Under the pieces are notes generated by a model. That model searched no databases and was not told the DNA's origin. It saw only the letters and a program-made list of their open reading frames with translations. From the NCBI RefSeq assembly GCF_007641255.1, contig NZ_CP036259.1, positions 1,116,001 to 1,180,000 of the forward strand: a stretch of DNA of 64,000 nt, given 5' to 3'. Shown here in pieces: positions 24,897-33,899 of the stretch. Each line of letters begins with the position of its first letter. Within the stretch, counting starts at the first letter, position 1. A program made the translations under genes and the position numbers. Source of the DNA: Sporomusa termitida (GTDB taxonomy: Bacteria > Bacillota > Negativicutes > Sporomusales > Sporomusaceae).

Positions 24897-25220
24897 ATGA
24901 GTTTGGAAAAAAACCATCCTCAATATGAGATTCCCAGTGAGCCCCATGCAAAATTACGTTATGAAAGTGCAAAAAAGCATGCTCAATCTGCCAAAGCGGC
25001 CGGGAAATCCGCCGGGGAAATTCATGAGATTTTTCGTAAAGTAATGAATGCTGACCTGAAAAATTTGGCAGACCTCCCGCAAGACGAGGCCCACCAAAAA
25101 TATCGTTCGGCCCTGATGCATGCCCGGAAGGCAATAGAGAACGGCAAAACTCCGGCAGAGGCTCATAGTCTATTCAGGAATATTATCACTGCGCAGACTA
25201 CCGGTCAGGGGCATCATTAG
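24897..25220 (+). CDS. Small soluble protein made of two 33-residue repeats, upstream of cobN
   Basis: A 107-residue cytoplasmic protein, start ATG after ATGAGGT. Residues about 18-50 and 65-97 are an internal duplication with the shared pattern Y-x-SA-x2-HA-x2-A...GK-x2-x-E-x-H-x2-FR (RYESAKKHAQSAKAAGKSAG and KYRSALMHARKAIENGKTPA). The C-terminus is GQGHH. Conserved histidines could bind a metal or heme-like ligand, but I do not recognise the family. It has its own MerR-type promoter and is followed by a terminator and cobN, so a role in tetrapyrrole or cobalt handling is likely by context only. Confidence 0.7.
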   Translation: MSLEKNHPQYEIPSEPHAKLRYESAKKHAQSAKAAGKSAGEIHEIFRKVMNADLKNLADLPQDEAHQKYRSALMHARKAIENGKTPAEAHSLFRNIITAQTTGQGHH

Positions 25221-25229
25221 CAATGACCC

Positions 25230-25256
25230 AAAACCACCCTTACCGGGTGGTTTTGC
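25230..25256 (+). terminator. Terminator between the small gene and cobN
   Basis: AAAACCACCC and GGGTGGTTTT pair around TTACC and are followed by GCTGTT. Readthrough would be needed for cobN unless it has its own promoter; I see none that is convincing in 25257-25300. Confidence 0.65.
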
Positions 25257-25309
25257 TGTTCATAAAGAAACGTAGCAATGGTATATGGTAAATTGGGGAG
25301 GTGTGAAAA

Positions 25310-28300
25310 ATGGGCAAAATTTTATTTTTAACAAACATTGATCGCCAACTTTATTTATGGAACCAGGCCGGCAAAATGCTAACAAAACAACAGCCGGAGA
25401 TCCTATGCAGCAGTAAAATGATTCAGGACTCGACACCCTGGGGTGAAGAATGGCAAGGCCGGCTGGCGGCTGCCGATATAATCATCTTTCGCTGGATGGG
25501 AACCGGGCTGGACTGCCGGTTTTTGCAAAATGCCTCAGCGTTTATGCAGCAAGATCAAATCCGGCATCTTTTTTTGGTGGAAGATGCCGGTGATGATGTC
25601 GTGCAATATGGTGTTACCCAGAGCCAGGAAGCTTTGCTGCGCCAGTATTTTGCTTATGGCGGCATTGACAATTTTTATAACTGTATTTTGTGGATGAGCT
25701 GTGAATTTTGCGGAGGCGCCTATACGTTTAAAGAACCCTGCCTATTGCCCTGGAATGGCATCTATCATCCGCAGGCCCCAGCAGTCTATCAAGATTTCAA
25801 GCAATACAAACAGGACTTTTGTCAGGCCGGGCGTCCGACCATTGGCCTGGTTTTTTATCGTGATGAGTGGATTTTAGGTGATTTAGCCTATCAAAAGGCA
25901 ATAATTCAGGAAATAGAAACAAGCAATATGAATGCCGTCCTTGTATTTACCAACGGCCAGCCTAATCCGGAGGTTAATGCCCCGGGAGCCCAGGCGGCGT
26001 TCGAGAAATATTTTTATGAAGACGGCCGGGTTGTGATCGATGTATTAATAAACTGTATAAAGTTTTCTTTAACAACAACCCAGGCCTTAGAGCTGGCGGC
26101 GATCCAAAGGTTAAATGTACCGCTGTTACAGGCCTATACCCTGAGTAATGCTTATGAGGACTGGGCGGGGAGCACCGCCGGCATGACGCCGATGGACATT
26201 TCGGTCAGTGTGAGTTTGCCGGAATTTGACGGCATTATTCATTCCGTACCCATTGCGGCTAAAGAACAGAATGACCGGGGACTTGCTGCCTATGTACCCA
26301 TGCCCGAGCGAATCTCGCTGCTGGTACGGAAGGCGGAAAAATGGGCCCGTTTACGCTCTAAACCGAATGCGGAAAAAAAGGTCGCCATTATATTTCACAA
26401 TTATCCGCCGTTAAACTCCAATATTGGCAGTGCGGCCGGACTGGATTCGCCGGAAAGTGTGCGCCTCTTACTGGCCGCAATGGCAGATCAGGGGTATGTG
26501 ATTGATCACATTCCGGCCGACAGTAAAAGCTTTATGGACGAGCTAATTGCCCATGCCACCAATGACCGCCGCTTTATTACGGCAAAGCAGATCAGAGAAG
26601 CCGAAGGTCAGTTAACCACTGCTCAGTATTTGAAGTTTTTTAAACCCCTGGCCCCAACAACGCAGGACCAGCTGGAACAGGACTGGGGGGAAGCGCCCGG
26701 TACTGTATTTAACTATGACGGGCAGTTGTTAATACCGGGAACCTTAAAAGGGAATGTCTTTATTACCGTTCAGCCGCCCAGAGGGTTTGGCGAAGACTCG
26801 TCTAAATTGCTCCATTCGCCCGATTGTGCGCCCACCCATCATTATATCGGCTTTTATCACTGGCTGCGGGATATATGGGGGGCCGATGCGCTGGTCCACG
26901 TCGGTACCCATGGGTCGTTGGAATGGCTGCCGGGAAAAGGGGCGGGGCTGTCCAGACAATGCTATCCTGATATTTCGATTGCCGATATGCCGAATATTTA
27001 TCCGTATTGGATTACGATTGTCGGCGAAGGAGTTCAGGCCAAACGGCGCAGCGCCGCCTGCCTGATCAGCTACCTGACGCCACCTATGAGTCAATCCGGG
27101 ACCTATGATGAACTGGAAGAGTTAGAAAAGATAATGGATGAATATTGTCACTTTAAAACAACACAGCCTGATAACGTGGAAGCGGTCAAAGCCCTGATCA
27201 GGGAGAAAGTTGCGGCTGCTGACCTGGCCGGGGATATGCCGGAAAAGGCCGGCGAAAGTTTTGATGAATATATTGGCAGGGTACATGCCTATGTGACTGA
27301 TATTAAGAACATGCAAATCCGGACCGGCCTTCATATTCTGGGGTGCGCGCCCCAGGCTGATGACCTGATTGAGTATTTATTAGCCCTGACACGCCTGGAA
27401 AATGGAGAGATTCCTTCCTTGCGGCAAACGTTGGCGGCGATAGCCGGCTATGAGTATTATGAGCTGTTGGAAAACAGCAGTACCATGGTGGCTGACGGCA
27501 CCAAAACCTACGGGGCTGTTATTGATGAAATACAAATACAAAGCCAAGAAATTATTTTGACCCTGGCTGCCGGGCAGTTTCAGGCCGGAGCGGTACATAC
27601 CATTGAACAGCTGGCCTGGGTCCGGGATTTATCTCCGGACCAGTTGGCGAAAATACGGATAGTTGCCGAGTATGTCTGTAATCAGCTTGTACCGTCTTTG
27701 TTGCAAACCAGGCAGGAAATTACTAACTTAATGGCAGCTCTGAGCGGGGGGTATATCGAGCCAAGCGCCGCCGGCGCGCCTACCAGCGGCGGGGCGGACC
27801 TGCTGCCGACCGGGCGGAATTTTTACGGCATTGATCCCCGGGTCTTGCCAACCCCTGTGGCCTGGGAGATTGGCAGGCAAATGGGGGATGAGGTAATCGC
27901 GCGGTATATTGCCGAAGAGGGACATTATCCTGAGTGTGTGGGCATTGTATTGTGGGCAGGCGCCAATATGCGCAGTCACGGGCAATGTATCGCTGAATTT
28001 TTATATCTGCTGGGGTTAAGACCGGTCTGGCAGCGGGGCAGTATGAAAGTGATTGATGTGGAAGTTATCTCTATTCAGGAATTAAAACGGCCGCGCATTG
28101 ATGTAACAGGCCGGATTAGCGGCATGTTCCGTGATAGTCTGCCGGCAGCCATTGCCTGGCTGGATAAAGCTGTGGAGATCGCTGCCGGTCTGGAGGAAAG
28201 CCCGGATATAAACTATATACGCAAACATGTCCTGGCCGATGCCGCGGCGCTGGAGGACCAGGGCGTGGCTAAAGCAACAGCCTGGGAGCAGGCCTGTTAC

Positions 28301-29026
28301 CGTATATTCGGTGATCCGCCCGGGGCCTATGGGGCTGGGGTCGGGGAGCTGCTGGAATCGAAAAACTGGACAACTATTGATGATCTGGCCAATGTTTATA
28401 TCCGCTTCTCCGGTCATGCCTATGGCGCCAAGGGCAAGGGGACCTATCAGCCGGAGTTGTTTAAGAAAAGGATGGCAGGCCTGGATATAACCATCAAGAA
28501 CGAAGACAACCGGGAATGCCATATGTTAAGCTCGGATGATTTTAACGCCTATCACGGCGGGATGATTGCCACCGTCCGGTCTTTGCGCGGTACAGCCCCG
28601 CGTTCGTATTGCGGTGACAGCAGTGACCGGCAAAAGGTGCTGATGCGTAGTTTGCAGGAAGAAGTAAAGCGATTGTTTCGGGGGGAGGCCATCAATCCCA
28701 AATTTATCCAGGGAATGAAAAGACATGGCTATAAGGGGGCGCAGGACCTGGCAAACTATGTGGCCCACAGCTATCAATGGGATGCAACCAGCGGGGTCCT
28801 CGAAGACTGGATGTACGAAAAATTTGCCGAAAAATATGCCTTTGCCCCTGAACTGCAAGCGTGGATGCAGGAGGTGAATCCGTGGGCATTACAACGCCTG
28901 ACCGAGGTATTGCTGGAAGCTGAGCAACGGGGCTTATGGCAGGCCAAACCGGAAACCAGGCAGGAATTGCAGAAATTATATTTGTCATTGGAAGGCGAAT
29001 TAGAAGACCGCAGTGATAGCGACTGA
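25310..29026 (+). CDS. cobN: CobN-type metal chelatase large subunit
   Basis: A 1238-residue protein of the CobN/BchH family, which inserts a metal ion into a tetrapyrrole ring, cobalt into hydrogenobyrinate diamide for CobN. Family motifs are present in order: FRWMG near the N-terminus, IIFHNYPPLNSNIGSAAGLDS at about 360 (written here as two parts, IIFHNYPP and NIGSAAGLD), ALVHVGTHGSLEWLPGKGAGLS at about 530 (VHVGTHGSLEWLPGK), GRNFYGIDPR, YRIFGDPPGAYGAGV, RFSGHAYG and a C-terminal NPWALQ. Length is normal. No CobS, CobT or ChlI/ChlD ATPase gene is in this window. The start follows GGGGAGGTG. Neighbours with B12 riboswitches support a corrinoid role. Confidence 0.9.
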   Translation: MGKILFLTNIDRQLYLWNQAGKMLTKQQPEILCSSKMIQDSTPWGEEWQGRLAAADIIIFRWMGTGLDCRFLQNASAFMQQDQIRHLFLVEDAGDDVVQYGVTQSQEALLRQYFAYGGIDNFYNCILWMSCEFCGGAYTFKEPCLLPWNGIYHPQAPAVYQDFKQYKQDFCQAGRPTIGLVFYRDEWILGDLAYQKAIIQEIETSNMNAVLVFTNGQPNPEVNAPGAQAAFEKYFYEDGRVVIDVLINCIKFSLTTTQALELAAIQRLNVPLLQAYTLSNAYEDWAGSTAGMTPMDISVSVSLPEFDGIIHSVPIAAKEQNDRGLAAYVPMPERISLLVRKAEKWARLRSKPNAEKKVAIIFHNYPPLNSNIGSAAGLDSPESVRLLLAAMADQGYVIDHIPADSKSFMDELIAHATNDRRFITAKQIREAEGQLTTAQYLKFFKPLAPTTQDQLEQDWGEAPGTVFNYDGQLLIPGTLKGNVFITVQPPRGFGEDSSKLLHSPDCAPTHHYIGFYHWLRDIWGADALVHVGTHGSLEWLPGKGAGLSRQCYPDISIADMPNIYPYWITIVGEGVQAKRRSAACLISYLTPPMSQSGTYDELEELEKIMDEYCHFKTTQPDNVEAVKALIREKVAAADLAGDMPEKAGESFDEYIGRVHAYVTDIKNMQIRTGLHILGCAPQADDLIEYLLALTRLENGEIPSLRQTLAAIAGYEYYELLENSSTMVADGTKTYGAVIDEIQIQSQEIILTLAAGQFQAGAVHTIEQLAWVRDLSPDQLAKIRIVAEYVCNQLVPSLLQTRQEITNLMAALSGGYIEPSAAGAPTSGGADLLPTGRNFYGIDPRVLPTPVAWEIGRQMGDEVIARYIAEEGHYPECVGIVLWAGANMRSHGQCIAEFLYLLGLRPVWQRGSMKVIDVEVISIQELKRPRIDVTGRISGMFRDSLPAAIAWLDKAVEIAAGLEESPDINYIRKHVLADAAALEDQGVAKATAWEQACYRIFGDPPGAYGAGVGELLESKNWTTIDDLANVYIRFSGHAYGAKGKGTYQPELFKKRMAGLDITIKNEDNRECHMLSSDDFNAYHGGMIATVRSLRGTAPRSYCGDSSDRQKVLMRSLQEEVKRLFRGEAINPKFIQGMKRHGYKGAQDLANYVAHSYQWDATSGVLEDWMYEKFAEKYAFAPELQAWMQEVNPWALQRLTEVLLEAEQRGLWQAKPETRQELQKLYLSLEGELEDRSDSD

Positions 29027-29137
29027 TAGCTGAAGACCGTTAAAATTTAAGCTGCCGCATACTAAACATGATTCCAATAATTATTAACTATAATAGATAT
29101 AAATATAGTTAATAACTTTGCACAGGAGGATAAGTTT

Positions 29138-29503
29138 TTGGCAGCAACGGTCATTCCCTTTCCCACCAAAAAAGGCCAGGATTTGTCTCAGGTAGAGTCA
29201 CTTATCCGGAAATGGCTAAGTAAACTATCTCATAGTAATGACATGACTGAGTACATTGTTGAGCGCATGCTGATTTATGTTGAGCAATACGGCAGCAGGT
29301 TGTTTGAGCCGGCCTTTAATCTGCCGGTCCCGCCTCATTTCTCGCAGGCGGAAGCAGAAGCTTTATTAGGCTCCCTGGAGAAGGGGGTCGACGATATTGC
29401 CGTCCAGGTCCAGGAGATGGTCAGCAGGATTATTATCGAACGGTTTTTCCTCGAAATAGAGCTGTATGAAAACAGGCAGGGCGGAAAAAATCATATAAAA
29501 TAG
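29138..29503 (+). CDS. Small conserved-looking hypothetical protein
   Basis: A 121-residue protein starting at TTG 29138, 9 nt after AGGAGGATAAG. It has no signal or membrane segment and is predicted mainly helical, with a charged C-terminus. I do not recognise a family. The PFPTKKG start and the helix MTEYIVERMLIYVEQYG recall small regulatory or adaptor proteins, without a firm match. It is followed by a terminator and is convergent with the next gene. Confidence 0.6.
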   Translation: MAATVIPFPTKKGQDLSQVESLIRKWLSKLSHSNDMTEYIVERMLIYVEQYGSRLFEPAFNLPVPPHFSQAEAEALLGSLEKGVDDIAVQVQEMVSRIIIERFFLEIELYENRQGGKNHIK

Positions 29504-29542
29504 CCATACAGTTTCGGGACTGTATGGCTATTTTGTTAACCG
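29500..29542 (+). terminator. Terminator between convergent genes
   Basis: AAAATAGCCATACAGT and ACTGTATGGCTATTTT pair around TTCGGG and are followed by GTT. The A/T flanks make it usable from both strands. Confidence 0.75.
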
Positions 29543-29551
29543 GTCTGCAAC

Positions 29552-29992
29552 TTACCGGGGCGGCATTTCCTGCCCGGGCCCGCACGCCGGTTTAGCGGAA
29601 CGGTGCGGCGGGCGAAGCGCAGCCGCTACCGCTTGGGCCTGGTCTGCAGACAGCCCGGCGGTTTGCTGTAGCTCACTGATTAAATCCTGTTTATCCTGTC
29701 GTTTTTTTTCCATTTCCTGCCGCTGCTGTTCGGCTTTTTGTTGGAAAAAATCAAGCAGCTTGTCGGCCTGTTCCTGGGAAATGGTTTCTTCCTTCACCAG
29801 TTGCGCCAGGGCTTTCGCCAGCTGCTGTTCCCGGCCGGCTGGGTCAGGTGGCTGTCCCGGCCCCGCCAGGGCGCAATCCCGTGGCGGCTGATCTTGCGGC
29901 GCATTTTGGGCGAGCGCGGCTGTTCCGAGGGAGAGCAGCAGGCACCCTGTCACCATGGTGCTGACAATTCTTTTGGTTAACCTGGTATTCAT
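29552..29992 (-). CDS. Small periplasmic helical protein (DUF2680/Spy-like layout)
   Basis: A 146-residue exported protein, start ATG 29992 after GGAGG at 8 nt. The signal peptide (TKRIVSTMVTGCLLLSLGTAALA) is followed by a proline-rich segment and a charged helix EEKxISQEQADKLLDFFQQKAEQQRQEMEKK-like region, then TAGLSADQAQAVAAAL. The layout is like DUF2680 proteins and, more distantly, Spy/CpxP chaperones of the envelope. Its promoter shares direct repeats with the efflux operon promoter at 32388, and the two-component genes lie between, so it is probably an output of that system. Confidence 0.65.
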   Translation of the reverse strand: MNTRLTKRIVSTMVTGCLLLSLGTAALAQNAPQDQPPRDCALAGPGQPPDPAGREQQLAKALAQLVKEETISQEQADKLLDFFQQKAEQQRQEMEKKRQDKQDLISELQQTAGLSADQAQAVAAALRPPHRSAKPACGPGQEMPPR

Positions 29993-30023
29993 AAACAACT
30001 ACCTCCTGTAACGACTGGATTTA

Positions 30024-30062
30024 CTATTAGTATGACGGGGTTTTGTTACAGTTGTGTCACAG
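30024..30062 (-). promoter_or_regulatory. Response-regulator-type promoter A (direct repeats plus -10)
   Basis: On the minus strand CTGTGACACAACTGTAACAA gives two 8-nt repeats at 11-bp spacing, followed by CATACTAATAG as -10 region. The promoter at 32388-32426 has the same layout with nearly the same bases. Confidence 0.6.
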
Positions 30063-30078
30063 GATTATATAAAATATG

Positions 30079-31599
30079 TTATATTTTTCCGGCCTTGTCC
30101 AGCTCGAACCAGAAGGTGACGCCCTCGGCCGTGTTTTCCACACCGTAGCGGTTGCCGTGCTGCTGCTGAATGGCCAGGACAATCGACAGGCCCAGGCCGT
30201 ACCGGCCATGTTCGCGGGTGCGGGCTTTATCTACCTTGTAAAAACTTGTCCATAGCTTGTCCAGGCTGGCCCCTGGTATTGGCTGCCCGGAGTTAAAGAC
30301 CGAGACCCTGATTTTATTGCCTGTATCCATTACCCCAATTTTGATGACTCTGGCAAAATCAGCATGCTCGATAGCATTGGTAAACAGGTTGAGCAAAACC
30401 TGCTCGATCCGCAATATATCCCCATTGACATAATAACAGCCTGTGTTCTCCACTGCCAGCGTAAGCTCTTTTTTCGCCAGGATGGTCTGATATTTTTTTA
30501 TCATGCCGCCTATCAGGGCCAGAAGATCAAAATCCGATCTGTTCAGCTGAAACAGGCCTGATTCGATTTGGGATAAATTTAGCAGGTCTTTCACTAATTT
30601 ATCCATTTTTTCCGCTTCGTCAATGATGATGGAACAGTAATAGTTGCGGCCTTCCTCGTCGCCGGCTACATTTTCCTTTAAGCCTTCGGCATAGCCCAGG
30701 ATAAGAGCTAACGGTGTTTTTAGCTCATGGGAAACACTGGAAACAAAATTCTTGCGCATGCCATCCAGGGCCCGCTCTTTTTCCACATCGGCCATTAACT
30801 GCTGATTTTTTCGGCTAAGCTCAATAATTGCACTGTCCAGTTGTTCTGACAGATGATTGATGCTTTGGCCGAGTTCCCCCAGTTCGTCGCTGCGGGTTAC
30901 GGTACATTTCAGGGAAAAATTAAGGCAGGCCATGTTTTGGGCGATCCGGTTCAGCTCCAGGATCGGCTGGGTAAACCTTCGGGCCACGAGGAAAGCCCAG
31001 GTACCGCCTGACAACAATACCAGTATGCCGGTAAAGGCCATAAACTGGGCAGCCGCAACGGCGCTTTCCGACACCGGTGCCAAGGGTTGCCTGATGATCA
31101 ATATATCGTTATTGGCCAGCTGCCGTTCCAGAGCCATAAATTCAATCCGCAGGTTCAAATCCTGCTGCATCTCTAACACTGTCCGGCTGTCAATGATTTC
31201 TTTGCTTTTGAGTTCATAGGGGGGCCGGCGGGAGGGGAAAAGGGGCGTCCGGCGGGATTGGCCCGGGCGGGGCGGCAAGGCCGGGGCCGGTGGGGTATCC
31301 TGAATTTTTTGATTAATGATCCGGGTAAATGAACTGTATTTGATGTAACCGTCCTGGGTAAAGATGATAACGCCGGCGCCGAGGGTATTGGCGATCCGTT
31401 CCAGCTCCAGGCTTATTGCCTCCGGTTTTCCCTGGTACAGTTCATCGATAAGCTTGCTGTTCGCCAGCAGGATATCCTGCTTTTGCCAGATATAGTATTT
31501 CTCCAGACCAAGACGGATCAGGCCCCAGGATAGTAATACAAAAAACAGCAGCAGCCCGCTGAGGACGACAAACAGTTTGGTGCGAATGGATAGTGTCAT
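30079..31599 (-). CDS. Two-component sensor histidine kinase
   Basis: A 506-residue inner-membrane kinase. Two membrane segments (about residues 10-30 and 188-208) enclose a periplasmic sensor of about 155 residues with a proline/arginine-rich loop (PPAPALPPRPG). A HAMP domain follows (RRFTQPILELNRIAQNMA), then the H-box SVSHELKTPLALILGYAEG, the N-box LFTNAIEHA (with N replaced variants seen in OmpR-type kinases) and the G2-box GRYGLGLSIV. It overlaps the upstream regulator gene by 4 bases (ATGA). The architecture resembles BaeS/CpxA envelope-stress sensors. Confidence 0.88.
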   Translation of the reverse strand: MTLSIRTKLFVVLSGLLLFFVLLSWGLIRLGLEKYYIWQKQDILLANSKLIDELYQGKPEAISLELERIANTLGAGVIIFTQDGYIKYSSFTRIINQKIQDTPPAPALPPRPGQSRRTPLFPSRRPPYELKSKEIIDSRTVLEMQQDLNLRIEFMALERQLANNDILIIRQPLAPVSESAVAAAQFMAFTGILVLLSGGTWAFLVARRFTQPILELNRIAQNMACLNFSLKCTVTRSDELGELGQSINHLSEQLDSAIIELSRKNQQLMADVEKERALDGMRKNFVSSVSHELKTPLALILGYAEGLKENVAGDEEGRNYYCSIIIDEAEKMDKLVKDLLNLSQIESGLFQLNRSDFDLLALIGGMIKKYQTILAKKELTLAVENTGCYYVNGDILRIEQVLLNLFTNAIEHADFARVIKIGVMDTGNKIRVSVFNSGQPIPGASLDKLWTSFYKVDKARTREHGRYGLGLSIVLAIQQQHGNRYGVENTAEGVTFWFELDKAGKI

Positions 31600-32261
31600 T
31601 TTCCGGCCTCAAATCTGTAGCCATAGCCCCTGATGGTCTGGATCAGGCTGCTTTTGTCGCCTAACTTGCTGCGCAGCCGGTTAATGTGGGTGTCAACAGT
31701 CCGCAAGTCACCGAAGTAGTCGTAAGTCCAGACCTGGTCCAGAATCTGCTGGCGGCTCAGGGCATTGCCCATATTGTCGGTAAGGTAAATCAGGAGCTCA
31801 TATTCTTTGGGGCTCAGGTCAATGAGGGTTTGATCGATAAATACCTGACGGGCGGCCGGCGCAATTGTCAGCCCGCCGGCGGCGGCCGGTTTATCTGTTC
31901 CCATTCGCCGGAACAGGGCGTTAACCCGGGCCGTCAGGATTTTCGGACTGAAAGGCTTGGTAATGTATTCATCGGCACCAAGTTCAAAAGCAAATAACTG
32001 ATCCACCTCTTCCCCTCTGGCGGTAAGCATGATAACCGGAACATTGCTGTTTTTCCGGATTTGCCGGCACACTGTCCAGCCGTCAGGCTCAGGCATCATG
32101 ACGTCCAGAATGACAAGATCAACCTTGTGGCCTGCGAGTATGTCCAGGGCGGTATGGCCGCTGTCCGCTTCCAGGATGGTATAGCTTTCCCGCCGGAGAA
32201 AATCAGCCACTAATTTACGCATACGCAGTTCATCATCGACAATCAGTACCGTTTTGTTCAT
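31596..32261 (-). CDS. OmpR-family response regulator
   Basis: A 221-residue regulator with receiver (VDDELRMRKLV, phosphoacceptor Asp in VDLVILDVMMPEPDG, LTARGEE, KPF) and winged-helix output domain (LSPKEYELLIYL, VDTHINRLRSKLG, IRGYGYRF). It heads the regulator-kinase pair. Direct repeats of an OmpR type occur both at 30042-30062 and at 32388-32408, which predicts control of the small periplasmic protein and of the adjacent exporter operon. Confidence 0.9.
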   Translation of the reverse strand: MNKTVLIVDDELRMRKLVADFLRRESYTILEADSGHTALDILAGHKVDLVILDVMMPEPDGWTVCRQIRKNSNVPVIMLTARGEEVDQLFAFELGADEYITKPFSPKILTARVNALFRRMGTDKPAAAGGLTIAPAARQVFIDQTLIDLSPKEYELLIYLTDNMGNALSRQQILDQVWTYDYFGDLRTVDTHINRLRSKLGDKSSLIQTIRGYGYRFEAGK

Positions 32262-32387
32262 AACCGGGGTCTCCTCGTTACTTTATATATAAACATAGCA
32301 TAATGGAGTTACAGACTGAAAGTCAATTGCTTTATGGGGTAAATAAAACCAGGGCGGGAGAGAAAATATTAGCAGTTTATACAGGGC

Positions 32388-32426
32388 CTGTAACAAAACT
32401 GTAACAATCGGCCGCCATACTTATAG
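32388..32426 (+). promoter_or_regulatory. Response-regulator-type promoter B (direct repeats plus -10)
   Basis: CTGTAACAAAACTGTAACAA has two TGTAACA-type repeats 11 bp apart, then CATACTTATAG. It matches promoter A base for base at most positions, and the spacing from repeats to -10 is the same. Confidence 0.62.
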
Positions 32427-32429
32427 ATA

Positions 32430-32725
32430 TACCGAAAGCACCAGGCTGCAGCGGGAAACCATCCTGCCGGAGGTGCGCGCAGCTTACTTAAGTATGCGGA
32501 AGGCGGAAAAGCGGATTGATATCAAGCAGGTAGCTGTTGAGCAGGCCGCAGAAAGCCTTACCATTGCCGAGGCCCGCTACCGGGCCGGGGGTAGGGACAA
32601 ATCTTGCTGTTTTTGATGCTGTCGTCGCGTTAAATCAGGCGAAAATCAACAGTATCAAGGCCTTATATGATTACAATACCGGCAAAGCCCGGCTCGATAA
32701 GGCCATAGGGATCGCAGCTATATAA
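32430..32725 (+). pseudogene. TolC-family outer-membrane factor, C-terminal remnant with frameshift
   Basis: The first frame reads LQRETILPEVRAAYLSMRKAE and QVAVEQAAESLTIAEARYRAG, then after one extra G near 32590 continues VGTNLAVFDAVVALNQAKIN and LYDYNTGKARLDKAIGI with a TAA stop. These are the conserved coiled-coil and equatorial parts of TolC/OprM-type factors. The first three quarters, including the signal peptide, are gone, and the promoter directly abuts the remnant. The exporter must therefore use another outer-membrane channel. Confidence 0.75.
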
Positions 32726-32741
32726 GAAATGAGGTTAAGTT

Positions 32742-33818
32742 ATGCTACTGATTTGGCAAAAAGTTAAGCAATATAAAAAGTGGCTGGCCGTGCTTGTGAC
32801 AGTTCTGCTGGCCGGAGCCGGGGGGGTGATGTATCACGGGAAAAGCAGCCTGCCTGCCGCCACGGAGGCGGCCGTTGCTGTGGAACGCGGCAATATCCAG
32901 GCCGCCGTAGCCGCCACCGGCACAATTTCAGCGGTCAATACGGTTGAAATCAGTTCCCGGGTAACCGGATTAATCACTGCGGTACATGTGAAAGAAAATG
33001 ATTTTGTTAAAGCCGGGCAGGTCTTACTGGTGCTGGATGATTCCAGTGTCAGAGCCCAGGTCGCCCAATATAGTGCCCAGCTGGCAAACTATGCCGGCAT
33101 CTATAAACGCAGTCAGCAGCTGACCGCCATTGGCGGGCAGTCGGTTCAGCAGCTGGATGCCGACCGGACAAATTATCTCGTCGCCCAGTCAAACTATGAC
33201 AACTATGCAACGCAACTGGCTTACTATGTCATTACAGCGCCGATTGACGGTGTTGTTATCGGCAAGCCGACACCTGCCGGCCAGACTGTTGCCCAGGGTA
33301 TTTCCACGCCCCAGGTGATTATGACCATTGCCGATATGTCGAAAATGCAGATTAAGGTTCTGGTCGATGAAACCGATATCGGCCGGATAAAAGACGGTCA
33401 AACGGTGTCCTTTACCGTGGATACCTATACCGATAAGACCTTTACCGGCAAAGTGACCAAAATATCCCGGGAAGCGACCACCTCATCCAATGTTGTCTAT
33501 TATCCGGTATATGTGGATGTTGATTTGCCGGCGGGATTACTGTATCCCACCATGACGGCCCGGGTAACGATTAATGTCGGCGAAAGCCGGAATGTGCTGG
33601 TTGTGCCGCTGTCGGCTGTCAAAGAAGACAAAGGGCAAAAATATGTACAGGTTATGACTGCCGGTGAAAGCCGGAAAACCACAGTTCAAACCGGTTTGAG
33701 CGATGATGAGCAGATTGAAATTATCAGCGGCCTGAGTGAGGGTGACCGCATTGTCCTGCCGGCAGCCAAGATTCAGACCAATACCAATGCCAATCAGGGG
33801 CCGCCGCCGCCGATCTAG
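32742..33818 (+). CDS. Periplasmic adaptor protein of an ABC exporter (MacA/HlyD-like)
   Basis: A 358-residue membrane-fusion protein. The N-terminal anchor (about residues 13-28) is followed by a lipoyl-type half (VERGNIQAAVAATGTISAVN, VHVKENDFVKAGQVLLVLD), a short alpha-hairpin (QVAQYSAQLANYAGIYKRS...), the second lipoyl half (TAPIDGVVIGKPTPAGQTV), a beta-barrel and a membrane-proximal domain ending PPPPI. It joins the MacB-type transporter downstream to an outer-membrane channel. It starts 17 nt after the TolC remnant. The next gene follows after 81 nt. Confidence 0.88.
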   Translation: MLLIWQKVKQYKKWLAVLVTVLLAGAGGVMYHGKSSLPAATEAAVAVERGNIQAAVAATGTISAVNTVEISSRVTGLITAVHVKENDFVKAGQVLLVLDDSSVRAQVAQYSAQLANYAGIYKRSQQLTAIGGQSVQQLDADRTNYLVAQSNYDNYATQLAYYVITAPIDGVVIGKPTPAGQTVAQGISTPQVIMTIADMSKMQIKVLVDETDIGRIKDGQTVSFTVDTYTDKTFTGKVTKISREATTSSNVVYYPVYVDVDLPAGLLYPTMTARVTINVGESRNVLVVPLSAVKEDKGQKYVQVMTAGESRKTTVQTGLSDDEQIEIISGLSEGDRIVLPAAKIQTNTNANQGPPPPI

Positions 33819-33899
33819 TGTCATGGCCAAGACACTTGTATCTCATCTCTCAAAAACTACAGGTTTTAAGAAAGATGAAGTACCGGAGAGGGGAGCAAC

